Shown: one piece after another, positions 17,661 through 26,320 of the stretch
Layout: each line of letters begins with the position of its first letter
Position numbering within the stretch: position 1 is the first letter of the stretch
Assembly: GCA_963674835.2 (NCBI GenBank)
Contig: CAXXKC010000003.1
Location: forward strand, 2,232,001-2,296,000
DNA: 64,000 bases
Direction of reading: 5' to 3'
Origin: G963674835 sp963674835
GTDB taxonomy: Bacteria; Planctomycetota; Planctomycetia; Pirellulales; Thermoguttaceae
The notes under the pieces: generated by a model
What the model was told of the DNA's origin: nothing
The model's database searches: none
What the model saw: the letters and a program-made list of their open reading frames with translations, nothing else
Position numbers and translations under genes: made by a program

Positions 17661-17755
17661 CTAGTGCGTGTCGCACTCAACTGGAGCGTTCGTGGCGGCG
17701 TGCATCTGCGGTTTCGAAAGCGGAACGCACGCTACACATATGCCGAATGCGCTCC
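17661..17755 (+). repeat. 95-base dispersed repeat, copy 1
   Basis: Starts CTAGTGCGTGTCGCACTCAA and contains GGTTTCGAAAGCGGAACGCA near its middle. Same length and order of conserved blocks as the copies at 46791 and 49609. The ends form an imperfect inverted repeat (AGTGCGTGT against AATGCGCT). Confidence 0.8.
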
Positions 17756-17859
17756 ATCCTACCGAATTGTAGCTGCGCGGAAGACCCCCTACTGAGAGGC
17801 AACTGCCACGGAAGAAGATCTTGCCGGTCCGATAGCGGTTTGTGCCGCTGGTAACGGTG

Positions 17860-18996
17860 TCACAGGGATCGGGCCAAGTCGTCGAGCAGTTGGGCGATCA
17901 TGTCTGCCGTGTGGGTGGCGAAGACGGCCAGGCGTAGGGCACCGTGCTGGCCGAGTCCCGAGTAGGCGGGCAGATACGGCACCAAGATGCCGTGTTCCTT
18001 GAGCTGCTGATGTAGCCGCTGCATGTTCTGGGCATCGCCGACCGGGAGACAGAAGATCGGCACGGGGACATCGTCGGCGGGCAGCCCCAGTTTGATGAGG
18101 CCGTCGCGGACTGCACGCACGTTTGCCTGGAGTTGCGCGCGGCGCTGGGGTTCGTCCTGTACGATTTGCAGCGCGCGGGCGGTGGCGGCCGCCACGGCGA
18201 TCGGCGGCGCGCTGGCCCCGGCGAAATAGGGTGTGCATTTGACGCGTTGGATGAAGGTTTCGCGTCCGGGGATGAGGCCGCCGAAACCGCCGACGGCTTT
18301 GCTCAACGTGCCGCACAGGAGCCGGCTGGGGAGGGGCGAATCGTCGTCGCCGGGGAAGGCGGCGTTGACTCGATCGTCGAGGCCGAAATGTTCCCACGTT
18401 CCCCAACCGTTGGTGCCAAGCACGCCGATACCGTGGGCGTCGTCGAGAAGGAGGGCCGAACCGGGATACGCGCGCAAGACATCGCAGTATCGGTCCGCGG
18501 GCGCTACGTGTCCCAAGGCGGCAAAGACGCCGTCGCTGGCGACCAGGGGGCAACCGCCCGGCGGGAGATGCTTCTGGATGGCCGCCTGGAGGCCGTCCGG
18601 ATCGGCATGGGGGAAAGCGAACACGGGCTGCTGACTGAGCCGAGCCGCCTCGAAGACGCAATAGTGGGCACACTCGTCGACGAAGACGGCGTCGAAGGTC
18701 CCGGCGGAGGCCGTCAGGAGTATCTGGTTGCCCAGGTAGCCTGAGGCGTAGTAGAAGGCCCCCTCTGTGGCGAACCAGCGAGCGGCTTGGTGTTCTACCT
18801 CAAGGACGGGGGGCGTATCGCCGAAGCCACCGCGGGAAGTGGCACTGCCGACGCCGTATTGTTGGAGGGCATCGCAGGCGGCGTGGATGACGTCGGGATG
18901 CTGCTGGAGCCCGAGGTAGGCGGTTCCGCCGAAATAGAGGTACTGGCGGCCATCGAAGACGGCATGGGGTCCGGGCGGGCTGTTCATGACGGGCAT
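17860..18996 (-). CDS. PLP-dependent aminotransferase of the 8-amino-7-oxononanoate synthase family
   Basis: A 378-residue fold-type I enzyme related to BioF, KBL and serine palmitoyltransferase. The cofactor-binding Asp/His are in LLDDAHGIGVLG, and the PLP lysine is in CGTLSKAVGGFGG. Members condense an amino acid with an acyl-CoA and release CO2. No other biotin gene is present, so BioF itself, a lipid-linked paralogue or another acyl transfer role are all possible. The N-terminus is short compared with BioF (about 385-395). Confidence 0.85.
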   Translation of the reverse strand: MPVMNSPPGPHAVFDGRQYLYFGGTAYLGLQQHPDVIHAACDALQQYGVGSATSRGGFGDTPPVLEVEHQAARWFATEGAFYYASGYLGNQILLTASAGTFDAVFVDECAHYCVFEAARLSQQPVFAFPHADPDGLQAAIQKHLPPGGCPLVASDGVFAALGHVAPADRYCDVLRAYPGSALLLDDAHGIGVLGTNGWGTWEHFGLDDRVNAAFPGDDDSPLPSRLLCGTLSKAVGGFGGLIPGRETFIQRVKCTPYFAGASAPPIAVAAATARALQIVQDEPQRRAQLQANVRAVRDGLIKLGLPADDVPVPIFCLPVGDAQNMQRLHQQLKEHGILVPYLPAYSGLGQHGALRLAVFATHTADMIAQLLDDLARSL

Positions 18997-19089
18997 GGGA
19001 AGGCCCTTCGTGGCGGGTGCGGTTGGCGAAGGCCGTCATCTTAGGCCCGGAGGGTGGTGTACGTCCACCGGCATTCTTGATCCCAAATG

Positions 19090-19119
19090 TTGACAGGGGT
19101 TCCCGTGGGAAGATATGCT
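19090..19119 (+). promoter_or_regulatory. Sigma-70-type promoter upstream of the kinase
   Basis: TTGACA at 19090-19095 and TATGCT at 19114-19119 with an 18-base spacer. Predicted start near 19126, which gives a leader of about 237 bases to the GTG at 19363. Confidence 0.7.
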
Positions 19120-19185
19120 CGTGGCTGATGGGTGCGTGACGTACGGCCTTCTGGGTGCTCGTCTTAGGATGAAGTCGGGGGGCGG

Positions 19186-19227
19186 CCGTGCAGTGCCCGT
19201 TCTTTGAGCTTGCGGACCACTGCACGG
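19186..19227 (+). other. Leader stem-loop
   Basis: CCGTGCAGTG (19186-19195) pairs perfectly with CACTGCACGG (19218-19227), loop 22 bases. It sits between the promoter and the terminator-like hairpin. Confidence 0.6.
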
Positions 19228-19242
19228 GCTGGGTCACTCGGG

Positions 19243-19270
19243 AAAGCCAGCCGCGGCTGGGCTTTTCTTC
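19243..19270 (+). terminator. Intrinsic terminator-like hairpin inside the kinase leader
   Basis: AAAGCCAGCCG (19243-19253) pairs with CGGCTGGGCTTT (19254-19265) with one bulged G, followed by TTTTCTTC (19263-19270). It lies about 120 bases downstream of the predicted transcription start and 93 bases before the kinase start codon, so it would end a short transcript or attenuate the kinase mRNA. Confidence 0.6.
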
Positions 19271-19362
19271 TCCGGGGGGTACCTTGCGGACACCGTGCGC
19301 CGGATAACACTTCGGCGATCGCCGAGGGAGGTCGCTGCCCTTTCACGGTTGAGGAAGCTGCT

Positions 19363-22300
19363 GTGGATGTCAACTGCCCGCACTGCAACCAGCTCCTGAC
19401 ACTCAAGATCTCTAAGCCGGGTCGATTTGCGCCGCAGTGTCCGACGTGCCATCACAAGTTGCTGATTACAGTGCCCAGCGACCCGTCGCAGACGATCACG
19501 GTCGAGATCCCGCAGACGGATGTGGTCACACGGGGCGAGCTGCCGAAGGAGCCTGCGCCGTCGCCGCCGAGTTTGCCACCGCAGGCGGAGGCTACTCAGG
19601 AGGTGGCAAGCGAGGTTCCGCCGGCGCTGACGCAGCCGTCGGAAGCGGCCGCCGCGACTCAGCCGGGTCCGAGCGCCGCAGAGGCCACCCAAGTGATGCC
19701 GGATTCGAGCGCTGAGGAAGCCAGTTCGAGCGAGGAAGCGGTAGAGGAACCCGAAGAGCCGAGCAACTCGGTGGAAGTACCCGAGGTGACTCCCGAGCCG
19801 AGTGGCGCGGCGGAAGCGACCCAAGTGATTCCCGAGTCGAGTGACGCGACCGAAGCAACGCAGGCAATCCCCGAGCCGAGCCGTGCGACGGAAGCAACTC
19901 AGGCAATTTCCGAGGCGGGCGTCGTAGCAGAAGGTACGGCGGAGTGGACGAGTCCGGCATCGGCCGAAGCAGACGCGCAAACGCAGACTGCCGCTGCGCC
20001 GGCCGGAGCGGAAGGGACGTCACCCGCGGCGGAGACAGACGTTCCCGCGACGCTTGGCGGGTATCGGATCCTCAAGCGGCTGGGGCAAGGGGCGATGGGG
20101 GCTGTTTACCTGGCGAAGCAGTTGTCGCTGAATCGGAACGTGGCATTGAAGACGATCCGTCCGGAGGTGGCGAAGAACCCCGTGGCGGTGGCGCGTTTCA
20201 CGCGGGAGGCGTTTGCGGCGGCGCAGTTGGTTCACCACAACGTGGTGCAGATCTACGACCTGGCGGCCGACCACGGCGTGAATTTCTTCAGCATGGAGTT
20301 CGTCAACGGGCAGAACCTGGCGGACCTGGTGCGGCAGAAGAAGAAGCTGTCGGCGCAGGAGGCGACGGGGCTCATTCTGCAGGCGGCGCGCGGTCTGCGG
20401 TTCGCACACCAGAACGGCATGGTGCACCGGGACGTGAAGCCGGCCAACCTGATGCTCAACGATCAGGGGATCGTCAAGGTGGCCGACCTGGGATTGGTCA
20501 AGGTTTCGGCGGAGGCGCCGGAGCCGAGCGACGAGGGTGCAGAGGCGCCGCAAAACGCGGTCGACACGGGGGCACTGAGCAGCGAGGTGACTCTGGCGCG
20601 GACGACCATGGGGACGGCGGCGTACATCGCCCCGGAACAGGTGACCGACGCGCACGACGTGGACCATCGGGCGGACATCTATTCGCTGGGTTGCACGTAT
20701 TTCGTGCTGCTGACAGGCCGGGCGCCGTTCGAGGGGAAGAACGTTCTGGAGATCATCAGGCGGCATCAGCGCGAGCAGGTGCCGCGGCCCGACGAGGTGG
20801 ACGCTCACGTGCCGAGGCAACTCGGCGACATCGTGGCCAAGATGACGGCCAAGAAGCCGGATGACCGGTACGCCGATTTGGACGAGGCGATCACGAGCAT
20901 GGAGGAGTTCCTGGCTCGCGGCGAGGAAGGAACGCTGGAGCCGCGTCCGGAACACGTGCGCGATTTGAAGGCATGCCTGGGCGCATTCAACGGGTCGTCG
21001 TTTCGAACGATTCGGCGGCTGGCCGTGCCGCTGTTTTCGGCGATGTGCGCCCTGCTGTTCGTGTGGATGCTGGTTACGGGCCACTGGGTCGCGGCGTGCT
21101 GGTTCGTGGCCTACGGGGCGGCGACGTTTGTCAGCAATGTCGTGTTCCGCGGTGTCTACGAGGAGGAGCATCTGTTTACCCGGCTGCGGGCCTTGGCGCT
21201 AGAGAGCAGTTGGACCGACCGCCTGATCGTGGGCGTCGGGGTGTTCTTCGTCGTGGTCGTGATGCTCATGCTCCATCTGTTCGTGCTGGTGTTCGCGATC
21301 GCCTTGGGAATCGGCACCGCGGCGGCGTTCTACTTTACGATCGACCGATCGATCGCCTCGGCACGATCGGTGCCGATGGGTCGGGTGCGTCAGGTCATCC
21401 AGGCTCTGCGAACGCAGGGTTTGGAGGAACACGAGGTCCACAAGATCGTGATGGACAATTGCGGCCGCGACTGGGAGGAGCCGTTTGAGTATCTCTTCGG
21501 CTATGAAGCGAAGATGGGCATGCGGCGACAGCGGGCCGAGTCGGGCCAGAAGACGAGACGGCAGTACGCCGCGTGGCGGGACTCGATTATCCGGTGGGCC
21601 GACCAGCGACTTCAACAGCAACGCAACAACCGCGAGCGCCGCCTGCTGCAAGGGGTCGAACAGAAACGGCTCGAATCGGAGGGCATCAGCCAGGTAGAGG
21701 CACGCAAGCGGGCGTCGGCCGCCGCCGAAACGCTCGTCACCCAGGCGGCCCAGTTGCAAGAACTGATGGCGACCGCGGCGCCCGGGGATCGCAACCTCGC
21801 CAAGAAACGGCAGGAGATGTTCCGTAGCCTAGTGTGGGCCGCGCAGACGGGCAACGCCACGCCGCCGAAGCGCTCCGTGCTGGCACCGCTGGGCGGCATG
21901 GCCAACGTGCTGTTCGGCCCGGGGCTGCGATTCTTGCTGGGGATCGTGCTGCTGGTGTTGTGCGCCATCTGGTTTCAGAAAAACGGTTTGCTGCCGACAT
22001 CGGTTGAGGACGTGAAACAGCAGGTCGGAATGGAAGACCTTAGCGACACGCAGGCCTGGATCGACCGTTATGCGCCGGCCTTCGGCGCGGCCGCCAACGA
22101 GGCGGTCAGCCTGAAGACGACTGAGAAGCTCATCGTGCCGGGTATTCCGGAGCGGTTCAGCGGCAAGCTGACGGGAATTACGCTGGGTGTTGGCGCACTG
22201 ATTCTGCTGTTGGGCAGCTTCCTGGGAGCCCGATGGGCGGGACCGCTGGTATTGATCGCCGTATTGGTGACGTTGTTCGGCAACGCGTTGGGAATTCCCG

Positions 22301-22395
22301 TGCTGGTCAGCCTAAATGGCTACGACCTGACGTCGGCCGGCATTGGGGCCGGGCTTCTGATGGTGGGCGCAATTGCAGCCGGACGCCGCGGGTAG
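19363..22395 (+). CDS. Membrane Ser/Thr protein kinase with zinc ribbon and EATQ repeats
   Basis: A protein of about 1010 residues. In order: a zinc-ribbon (CPHC at 4-7 and CPTC at about 27-30), an acidic Pro/Ala/Ser-rich stretch (about 50-225) with repeated EATQ-type motifs, a Hanks-type kinase domain from about 232 to 500 (glycine loop GQGAMGAVYL, catalytic HRDVKPANLM near 353, DLG in place of DFG, APEQ), a membrane pair near 557-590, two further spans near 620-660, a long charged region, and three more hydrophobic segments at the C-terminus. The GTG at 19363 is chosen because GAGGA is seven bases upstream and the zinc ribbon begins at once. The DLG change is common in active bacterial kinases. 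The sensory input is unknown. Confidence 0.88.
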   Translation: MDVNCPHCNQLLTLKISKPGRFAPQCPTCHHKLLITVPSDPSQTITVEIPQTDVVTRGELPKEPAPSPPSLPPQAEATQEVASEVPPALTQPSEAAAATQPGPSAAEATQVMPDSSAEEASSSEEAVEEPEEPSNSVEVPEVTPEPSGAAEATQVIPESSDATEATQAIPEPSRATEATQAISEAGVVAEGTAEWTSPASAEADAQTQTAAAPAGAEGTSPAAETDVPATLGGYRILKRLGQGAMGAVYLAKQLSLNRNVALKTIRPEVAKNPVAVARFTREAFAAAQLVHHNVVQIYDLAADHGVNFFSMEFVNGQNLADLVRQKKKLSAQEATGLILQAARGLRFAHQNGMVHRDVKPANLMLNDQGIVKVADLGLVKVSAEAPEPSDEGAEAPQNAVDTGALSSEVTLARTTMGTAAYIAPEQVTDAHDVDHRADIYSLGCTYFVLLTGRAPFEGKNVLEIIRRHQREQVPRPDEVDAHVPRQLGDIVAKMTAKKPDDRYADLDEAITSMEEFLARGEEGTLEPRPEHVRDLKACLGAFNGSSFRTIRRLAVPLFSAMCALLFVWMLVTGHWVAACWFVAYGAATFVSNVVFRGVYEEEHLFTRLRALALESSWTDRLIVGVGVFFVVVVMLMLHLFVLVFAIALGIGTAAAFYFTIDRSIASARSVPMGRVRQVIQALRTQGLEEHEVHKIVMDNCGRDWEEPFEYLFGYEAKMGMRRQRAESGQKTRRQYAAWRDSIIRWADQRLQQQRNNRERRLLQGVEQKRLESEGISQVEARKRASAAAETLVTQAAQLQELMATAAPGDRNLAKKRQEMFRSLVWAAQTGNATPPKRSVLAPLGGMANVLFGPGLRFLLGIVLLVLCAIWFQKNGLLPTSVEDVKQQVGMEDLSDTQAWIDRYAPAFGAAANEAVSLKTTEKLIVPGIPERFSGKLTGITLGVGALILLLGSFLGARWAGPLVLIAVLVTLFGNALGIPVLVSLNGYDLTSAGIGAGLLMVGAIAAGRRG

Positions 22396-22485
22396 TGCGC
22401 GTCGGGTTTGACTGCCGCGCTGTCGGCGGCGTGGTTCTTTGGTTGGTGAAGGCGGTCCGCGCGCTTCCCTGGCGCGAAATGCGCC

Positions 22486-23691
22486 CTACTTCTCCGGCCA
22501 GATGTCGGCGGTGCGGGCTTTCACGTCGGGCAGCGGCGGCAGCGGTGCGCTGGGGACGGGCTCGTACCAGAACGTGGCGGTGGACCAGTCGTCGCGTGTC
22601 TCCTCGAGGCCGACCGAGTCCTTGTATGCGATCTGTTGGATCGTGATACGTGCTTCGCGCTGCCAGGCGATCGGGTCGGGCAGGTGCCAACGATACATGG
22701 AGACGAAGCCGTTCTTGTCGAGGCTGCAACCGTTGTAGAAGAAGGGAGTCTGCTGGGTACCCCAGGAGAGCCCGATGTAGTCTTCGCTGCCCGTGCCGCA
22801 GATGGTGGGGAATTCCTTGTCGCCGTCGATGTAGACTTTGATTTCGCCCTCGCCCCACCACTGTTCCGGATGCATGTTGCGGATGCCAATGACGGCGCCG
22901 ACGTAGCGGCCTTTCTGCTGGCGTTTGGGCAACAGTTCGAAGTCTTTCTTTTCGGTCGTGGGGTTTTCGCGGCGGAAGAGGACGTGGAGGCGGCCGGCGT
23001 CGGCGGGGAGCTTGTCGCCGAGGGTGTAGTCGATCTGGTAGTAGAGTGGAATCGCCTTCTGGCCGTCGTTGGTCAAAGTGATCTTGGCGCGCTTGGAGAA
23101 CGGCATCGGCAGCCAGAGATTCATGCCGGCACTGGCGCCCACGGAGTGGACGGCGGAGAAGTAGGGCATGACCTTGCCATGGGCGAAACCGAACAAGTCG
23201 CCGACGGGGGACTCGATGCTTGGATGTTCTTGGTCGTCCCACCAGGCGCGGACGACGAGGCTGCGGAGGTTGCGTGGGTCGCGTTCGGTGGTCATCCAGA
23301 TGTGGCGGATGGTGCCGGGTCCGGCGGTGATGTCGCACAGTTGAACGGTCTCGCCTGGGGCAATCGACTTGGCGGGGGAGCCTTTGCGGCCCACGCCCAG
23401 CCTGCTGGCCGCTTGACCGCCTTTGCCCGGCTCGCCGGTTGGGTTTTCAAAACTGATCGAGCGCGAGAGGAGCCCCGTATCCAAGAGATATGGTTGGTGG
23501 ATCAGGTCGGGTTGCTGACCGAGAGCCGGAACGGCCAGGCAGCCGATCAAGGGAATGAGGGCGGCCAGGACCAACAACCGGCGGCGAGTTGCGGCCGAAT
23601 TGGCGGAGCTCATGCGCCGTGGTGGCCTCGGGTGTGTCGTGCTGCGCGAGAGAAGCGATCGTTGCGGTGTGGTCGTTGGCAAGTTGTCCAT
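22486..23691 (-). CDS. Secreted DUF2961 (GH172-like) protein, copy 1
   Basis: A 401-residue protein of the DUF2961 family, some members of which are GH172 enzymes acting on furanose-containing glycans. A Sec-type leader lies at about residues 30-56 (RRRLLVLAALIPLIGCLAVPALG) after an Arg-rich N-terminus. The signature WWGEGEIKVYIDGDKEFPT and CGTGSEDY carries two Glu residues that are catalytic in characterised GH172 enzymes. The ATG at 23691 has AGGAG upstream. A shorter start at MSSANSAATRRR is possible. A paralogue lies at 33043-34242. Confidence 0.85.
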   Translation of the reverse strand: MDNLPTTTPQRSLLSRSTTHPRPPRRMSSANSAATRRRLLVLAALIPLIGCLAVPALGQQPDLIHQPYLLDTGLLSRSISFENPTGEPGKGGQAASRLGVGRKGSPAKSIAPGETVQLCDITAGPGTIRHIWMTTERDPRNLRSLVVRAWWDDQEHPSIESPVGDLFGFAHGKVMPYFSAVHSVGASAGMNLWLPMPFSKRAKITLTNDGQKAIPLYYQIDYTLGDKLPADAGRLHVLFRRENPTTEKKDFELLPKRQQKGRYVGAVIGIRNMHPEQWWGEGEIKVYIDGDKEFPTICGTGSEDYIGLSWGTQQTPFFYNGCSLDKNGFVSMYRWHLPDPIAWQREARITIQQIAYKDSVGLEETRDDWSTATFWYEPVPSAPLPPLPDVKARTADIWPEK

Positions 23692-24167
23692 GGTTTGCTC
23701 CTGAAGACCTTTGGGAAAGTGGGAGTGCCGACCGTCCCGAAAAAGCAGAGCGAGTTGCCGTTTGCGCGCCATCGTCGGGGGGCATTTGCAGGCGGCACCC
23801 GTAGCGACCTTTGTACTCGGTGCAGAAAGGGCGTTCAATCGGATAAGGCAGGGTTGAGAGAACTGGGACAGATTACCCCCACTACCGACATAGTGGTTAG
23901 CCAGATCTCAACCTATGGGGGGATTGTCAAACCTCTGGAGTCAGGGTAGATTCAGTCCCCCGGAGAGGCCCTCTTCTTAACACGTTCGGAACACACTGTT
24001 AATACACTCGTAACAGAAGAATGCGGTTATGGACCTGATGATGCGAACGTAGCATCAGGCGATCCGACAAACGGCACGGGACCACACGCGACCAGAGCCC
24101 TATGTGTCGGTCGTCCAGAAGAACTGGTCGGCTTAGTGATGGATCCACTGGAAAGGACGTCGGCTCG
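23692..24167. other. Divergent intergenic region
   Basis: 476 bases between DUF2961 copy 1 and the histidine kinase. It holds the candidate promoter at 23924-23952 and an inverted repeat TTAACA (23977-23982) / TGTTAA (23997-24002) that could be an operator. The second half overlaps a TTAATA box at 23999-24004. Confidence 0.4.
23924..23952 (+). promoter_or_regulatory. Candidate promoter for the histidine kinase
   Basis: TTGTCA (23924-23929) and TAGATT (23947-23952) with a 17-base spacer. The gene starts 216 bases further on, so another promoter closer to it cannot be excluded. Confidence 0.4.
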
Positions 24168-25118
24168 ATGACCGAGTTCGATTCCGGCATTTCGCCGAAG
24201 GGTCAGTGTCGATGCGGTGCGTCGGACAGACGACTGTTGGGAAGCACGGGCGACGTTTCCACCATGTCGCTGGAAGACCTTCAGCGATTGGTGCGGGCGC
24301 TTCAGGCCAGCCACCGCGAACTGGAGGCGCAGAACGGTAGCCTGCAGCAGCTGCACCAAGAGGCGGAAGCCGCTCGAACATTGCTGGAACGGCGTGCAGC
24401 CGAGCGGGCTGCGCTGGCCGAGCGTCGTGGGCAGCAACTGCACCGTCTGGCATCGGAACTGACGCGGGTCGAGCAGCGCGAGCGACGGCGGATTGCCCGT
24501 ATCTTGCACGATCATTTGCAGCAACAGCTTGTCGCTGTGCGGATGAAGTTAAACAAGGCTTCGCGTTATGCGCAAGATGAGACCCTACTGAGTGCGATTC
24601 GGGAGGCCGACGCATTGGTCAACGAATCGATCGAGACATCGCGGTGCTTGGCGTGTGAGCTTAGCCCACCGGTGCTGCACGAGAGCGGGCTGCAGGCCGC
24701 GCTACGATGGCTGGCCACTTGGAAGCGCGAGAAGCACGGCCTGATGGTTGACCTTCGGGGCGATGGTGATGCGGAGCCGGTTGAGGAAGAGCTGCGCGTG
24801 CTTCTGTTTCAGATCGTTCAGGAGTTGCTGTTCAACGTCGTGAAGCATGCCCAGACCGATCGCGCTTGTGTGGAAGTGTCGCAGATGGAGAGGGGCGTGC
24901 AAGTGGTTGTCAGCGACGAGGGCGTCGGCTTTGATCCCGGGGAGTTGGACTTGTCGCGAACCAGCGCCCGTGGATTCGGCCTGTCGAGCGTGTCGGAACG
25001 GCTGGAAGTGATGGGCGGAATGCTGCATATCGACGCAGCACCTGGCAGGGGTACCCGAGTTACGGTTCGTGTTCCTTGCCAGAGAGTCCCGGGCGAAACC
25101 GAGGACCAGGACCTTTGA
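24168..25118 (+). CDS. Cytoplasmic NarL-family sensor histidine kinase
   Basis: A 316-residue soluble kinase with no membrane span. A coiled coil at about 30-95 leads into a HisKA_3 dimerisation helix, RRRIARILHDHLQQQLVAV, with the phospho-acceptor His near residue 114. The ATPase domain has ELLFNVVKHA (N box), SDEGVGFDPG and GFGLSSVSERL. NarL-type partners are LuxR-type regulators. The one at 61706-62353 is far away but of the right class. The kinase core is closely similar to that of the hybrid protein at 49823-51610, which lacks the His. No input domain is seen. ATG at 24168 is weakly supported, and 24265 (MSLEDLQR) is an alternative. Confidence 0.85.
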   Translation: MTEFDSGISPKGQCRCGASDRRLLGSTGDVSTMSLEDLQRLVRALQASHRELEAQNGSLQQLHQEAEAARTLLERRAAERAALAERRGQQLHRLASELTRVEQRERRRIARILHDHLQQQLVAVRMKLNKASRYAQDETLLSAIREADALVNESIETSRCLACELSPPVLHESGLQAALRWLATWKREKHGLMVDLRGDGDAEPVEEELRVLLFQIVQELLFNVVKHAQTDRACVEVSQMERGVQVVVSDEGVGFDPGELDLSRTSARGFGLSSVSERLEVMGGMLHIDAAPGRGTRVTVRVPCQRVPGETEDQDL

Positions 25119-25276
25119 TACCCTCGGCGTAGCACTCTATGTCCCACGCGAGTCGACCAGCGATTCGGGGGCCAAGGTAAGAACATCTGGCGCGCGACCC
25201 CCATCTTCCGTACGCATCTCAACCCCGTCTGTAGAGCTACGCTCTTGGTTTCACAAGTGATAGTGCGACAGAATCG

Positions 25277-25305
25277 TTGACGACTTGGCTGGTATCGATT
25301 AGGGT
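25277..25305 (+). promoter_or_regulatory. Candidate promoter of the PEP-CTERM gene
   Basis: TTGACG (25277-25282) and TAGGGT (25300-25305) with a 17-base spacer, 45 bases before the gene. A short inverted repeat (GTGCGT/ACGCAC) lies in the leader. Confidence 0.45.
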
Positions 25306-25350
25306 GTGTGTGCGTTTCTCGGTACGCACGCTAGAGCCTGTGGGTGACTT

Positions 25351-26019
25351 ATGAGACTGCGAGCCGCGCTGATCGCCGCGCTGATTGCCCTGGGATTTGT
25401 CGCAAACGTACAGGCGGGCATCCTCTGGGATTACTCTCCGGCCCTGTACGGGGTCACTACGCCGAACTATTCAAACCGGTTGGGCTACCAATACTTCGGT
25501 GAGCAGATCCACTTCGATGCGGACGTCGAAGTGGGTGCGATGGCCGTCTATAGCGCTCTGTCGGCCAGCCTCGTAGGCGATTCCGTGACGATCAACCTTT
25601 GGGCGGACGCGTCGGGATCTCCGGGCGCCCTGTTGCAGAGTTTCACGTCGGAGATTTCCGTTATCGACACCGACGGTGTGGGTTCGTCGACCACCGTCCG
25701 AAAGTATGCCGTTTTCGATACGCCGTTGTCCTTGTTGGGCTCGACGTCCTATTGGATCGGCATGACGGGAACGACCAAGGACTTGGCCCAAGGAGGCCTA
25801 GCATCGGTGCCTCCTGGCGGTGATGCCAAGATGGCGGGTTTTACCACCAGCCCCACGTCTTATCACATGTCTGGCACCGGCGACATGGCCATGCGGCTCT
25901 ATGAGGCTGCCGAAATTCCTGGCGTTCCCGAGCCGGGAACACTTGGCCTTCTGCTTGCTGGCCTCGTTGGCGTGGCGGCGTTCCGCGGTCGGCGCGTGCG
26001 ACGGCCTCGGGCGTCGTAG
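25351..26019 (+). CDS. PEP-CTERM sorting-domain protein
   Basis: A 222-residue exported protein: signal peptide (residues 1-22), a beta-rich domain typical of the lectin-like or choice-of-anchor type, and a C-terminal sorting signal made of VPEPGTLGLL, a hydrophobic span and a basic RGRRVRRPR tail. Such proteins are handled by exosortase and end up outside the cell, often linked to exopolysaccharide. No exosortase is in the window. The ATG at 25351 is the first codon of the signal peptide. Confidence 0.88.
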   Translation: MRLRAALIAALIALGFVANVQAGILWDYSPALYGVTTPNYSNRLGYQYFGEQIHFDADVEVGAMAVYSALSASLVGDSVTINLWADASGSPGALLQSFTSEISVIDTDGVGSSTTVRKYAVFDTPLSLLGSTSYWIGMTGTTKDLAQGGLASVPPGGDAKMAGFTTSPTSYHMSGTGDMAMRLYEAAEIPGVPEPGTLGLLLAGLVGVAAFRGRRVRRPRAS

Positions 26020-26320
26020 GGTCGCTTCTTCTGCGCGGTGAGCGCAACTGCTTGGATCCGAAATACGGACCGTCTGCGCCTGGCGGCATCTTCGATCGGA
26101 TCGCGCCGTGACACGGGGTAACGATCGCGAGCGATCCTCGTTCTGATATCGCGGTGTCGTTGCTGCTGGTCGAGGTATCTGAAGGTAGGGCTTCGGAGCG
26201 TGAAACTGGGACTTCGGGGCGGGGCATGATAGAATGGTCGATTGCGTAACGATCGTTTTGGGAACCGGGTGGGCAGCGTGTGAGCCCATCGTGTCGCCGC
26301 CATCGTTGAGGGAACCGATC

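Larger units (their letters stand above)
18997..19362. other. Divergent region with promoter and structured leader of the kinase gene
   Basis: The region between the aminotransferase and the kinase. It holds a strong rightward promoter (19090-19119), a 10-base-pair stem-loop (19186-19227) and a terminator-like hairpin with a T run (19243-19270). The kinase ribosome site GAGGA is at 19351-19355. Confidence 0.65.

Noticed and set aside
17226..17795. A frame that spans repeat copy 1 and looks similar to frames over copies 2 and 3
   Set aside because: The shared peptide (VALN then LRFRKRN) reflects the repeat DNA itself. Frames differ outside the repeat and lack start signals, so it is not a protein family.
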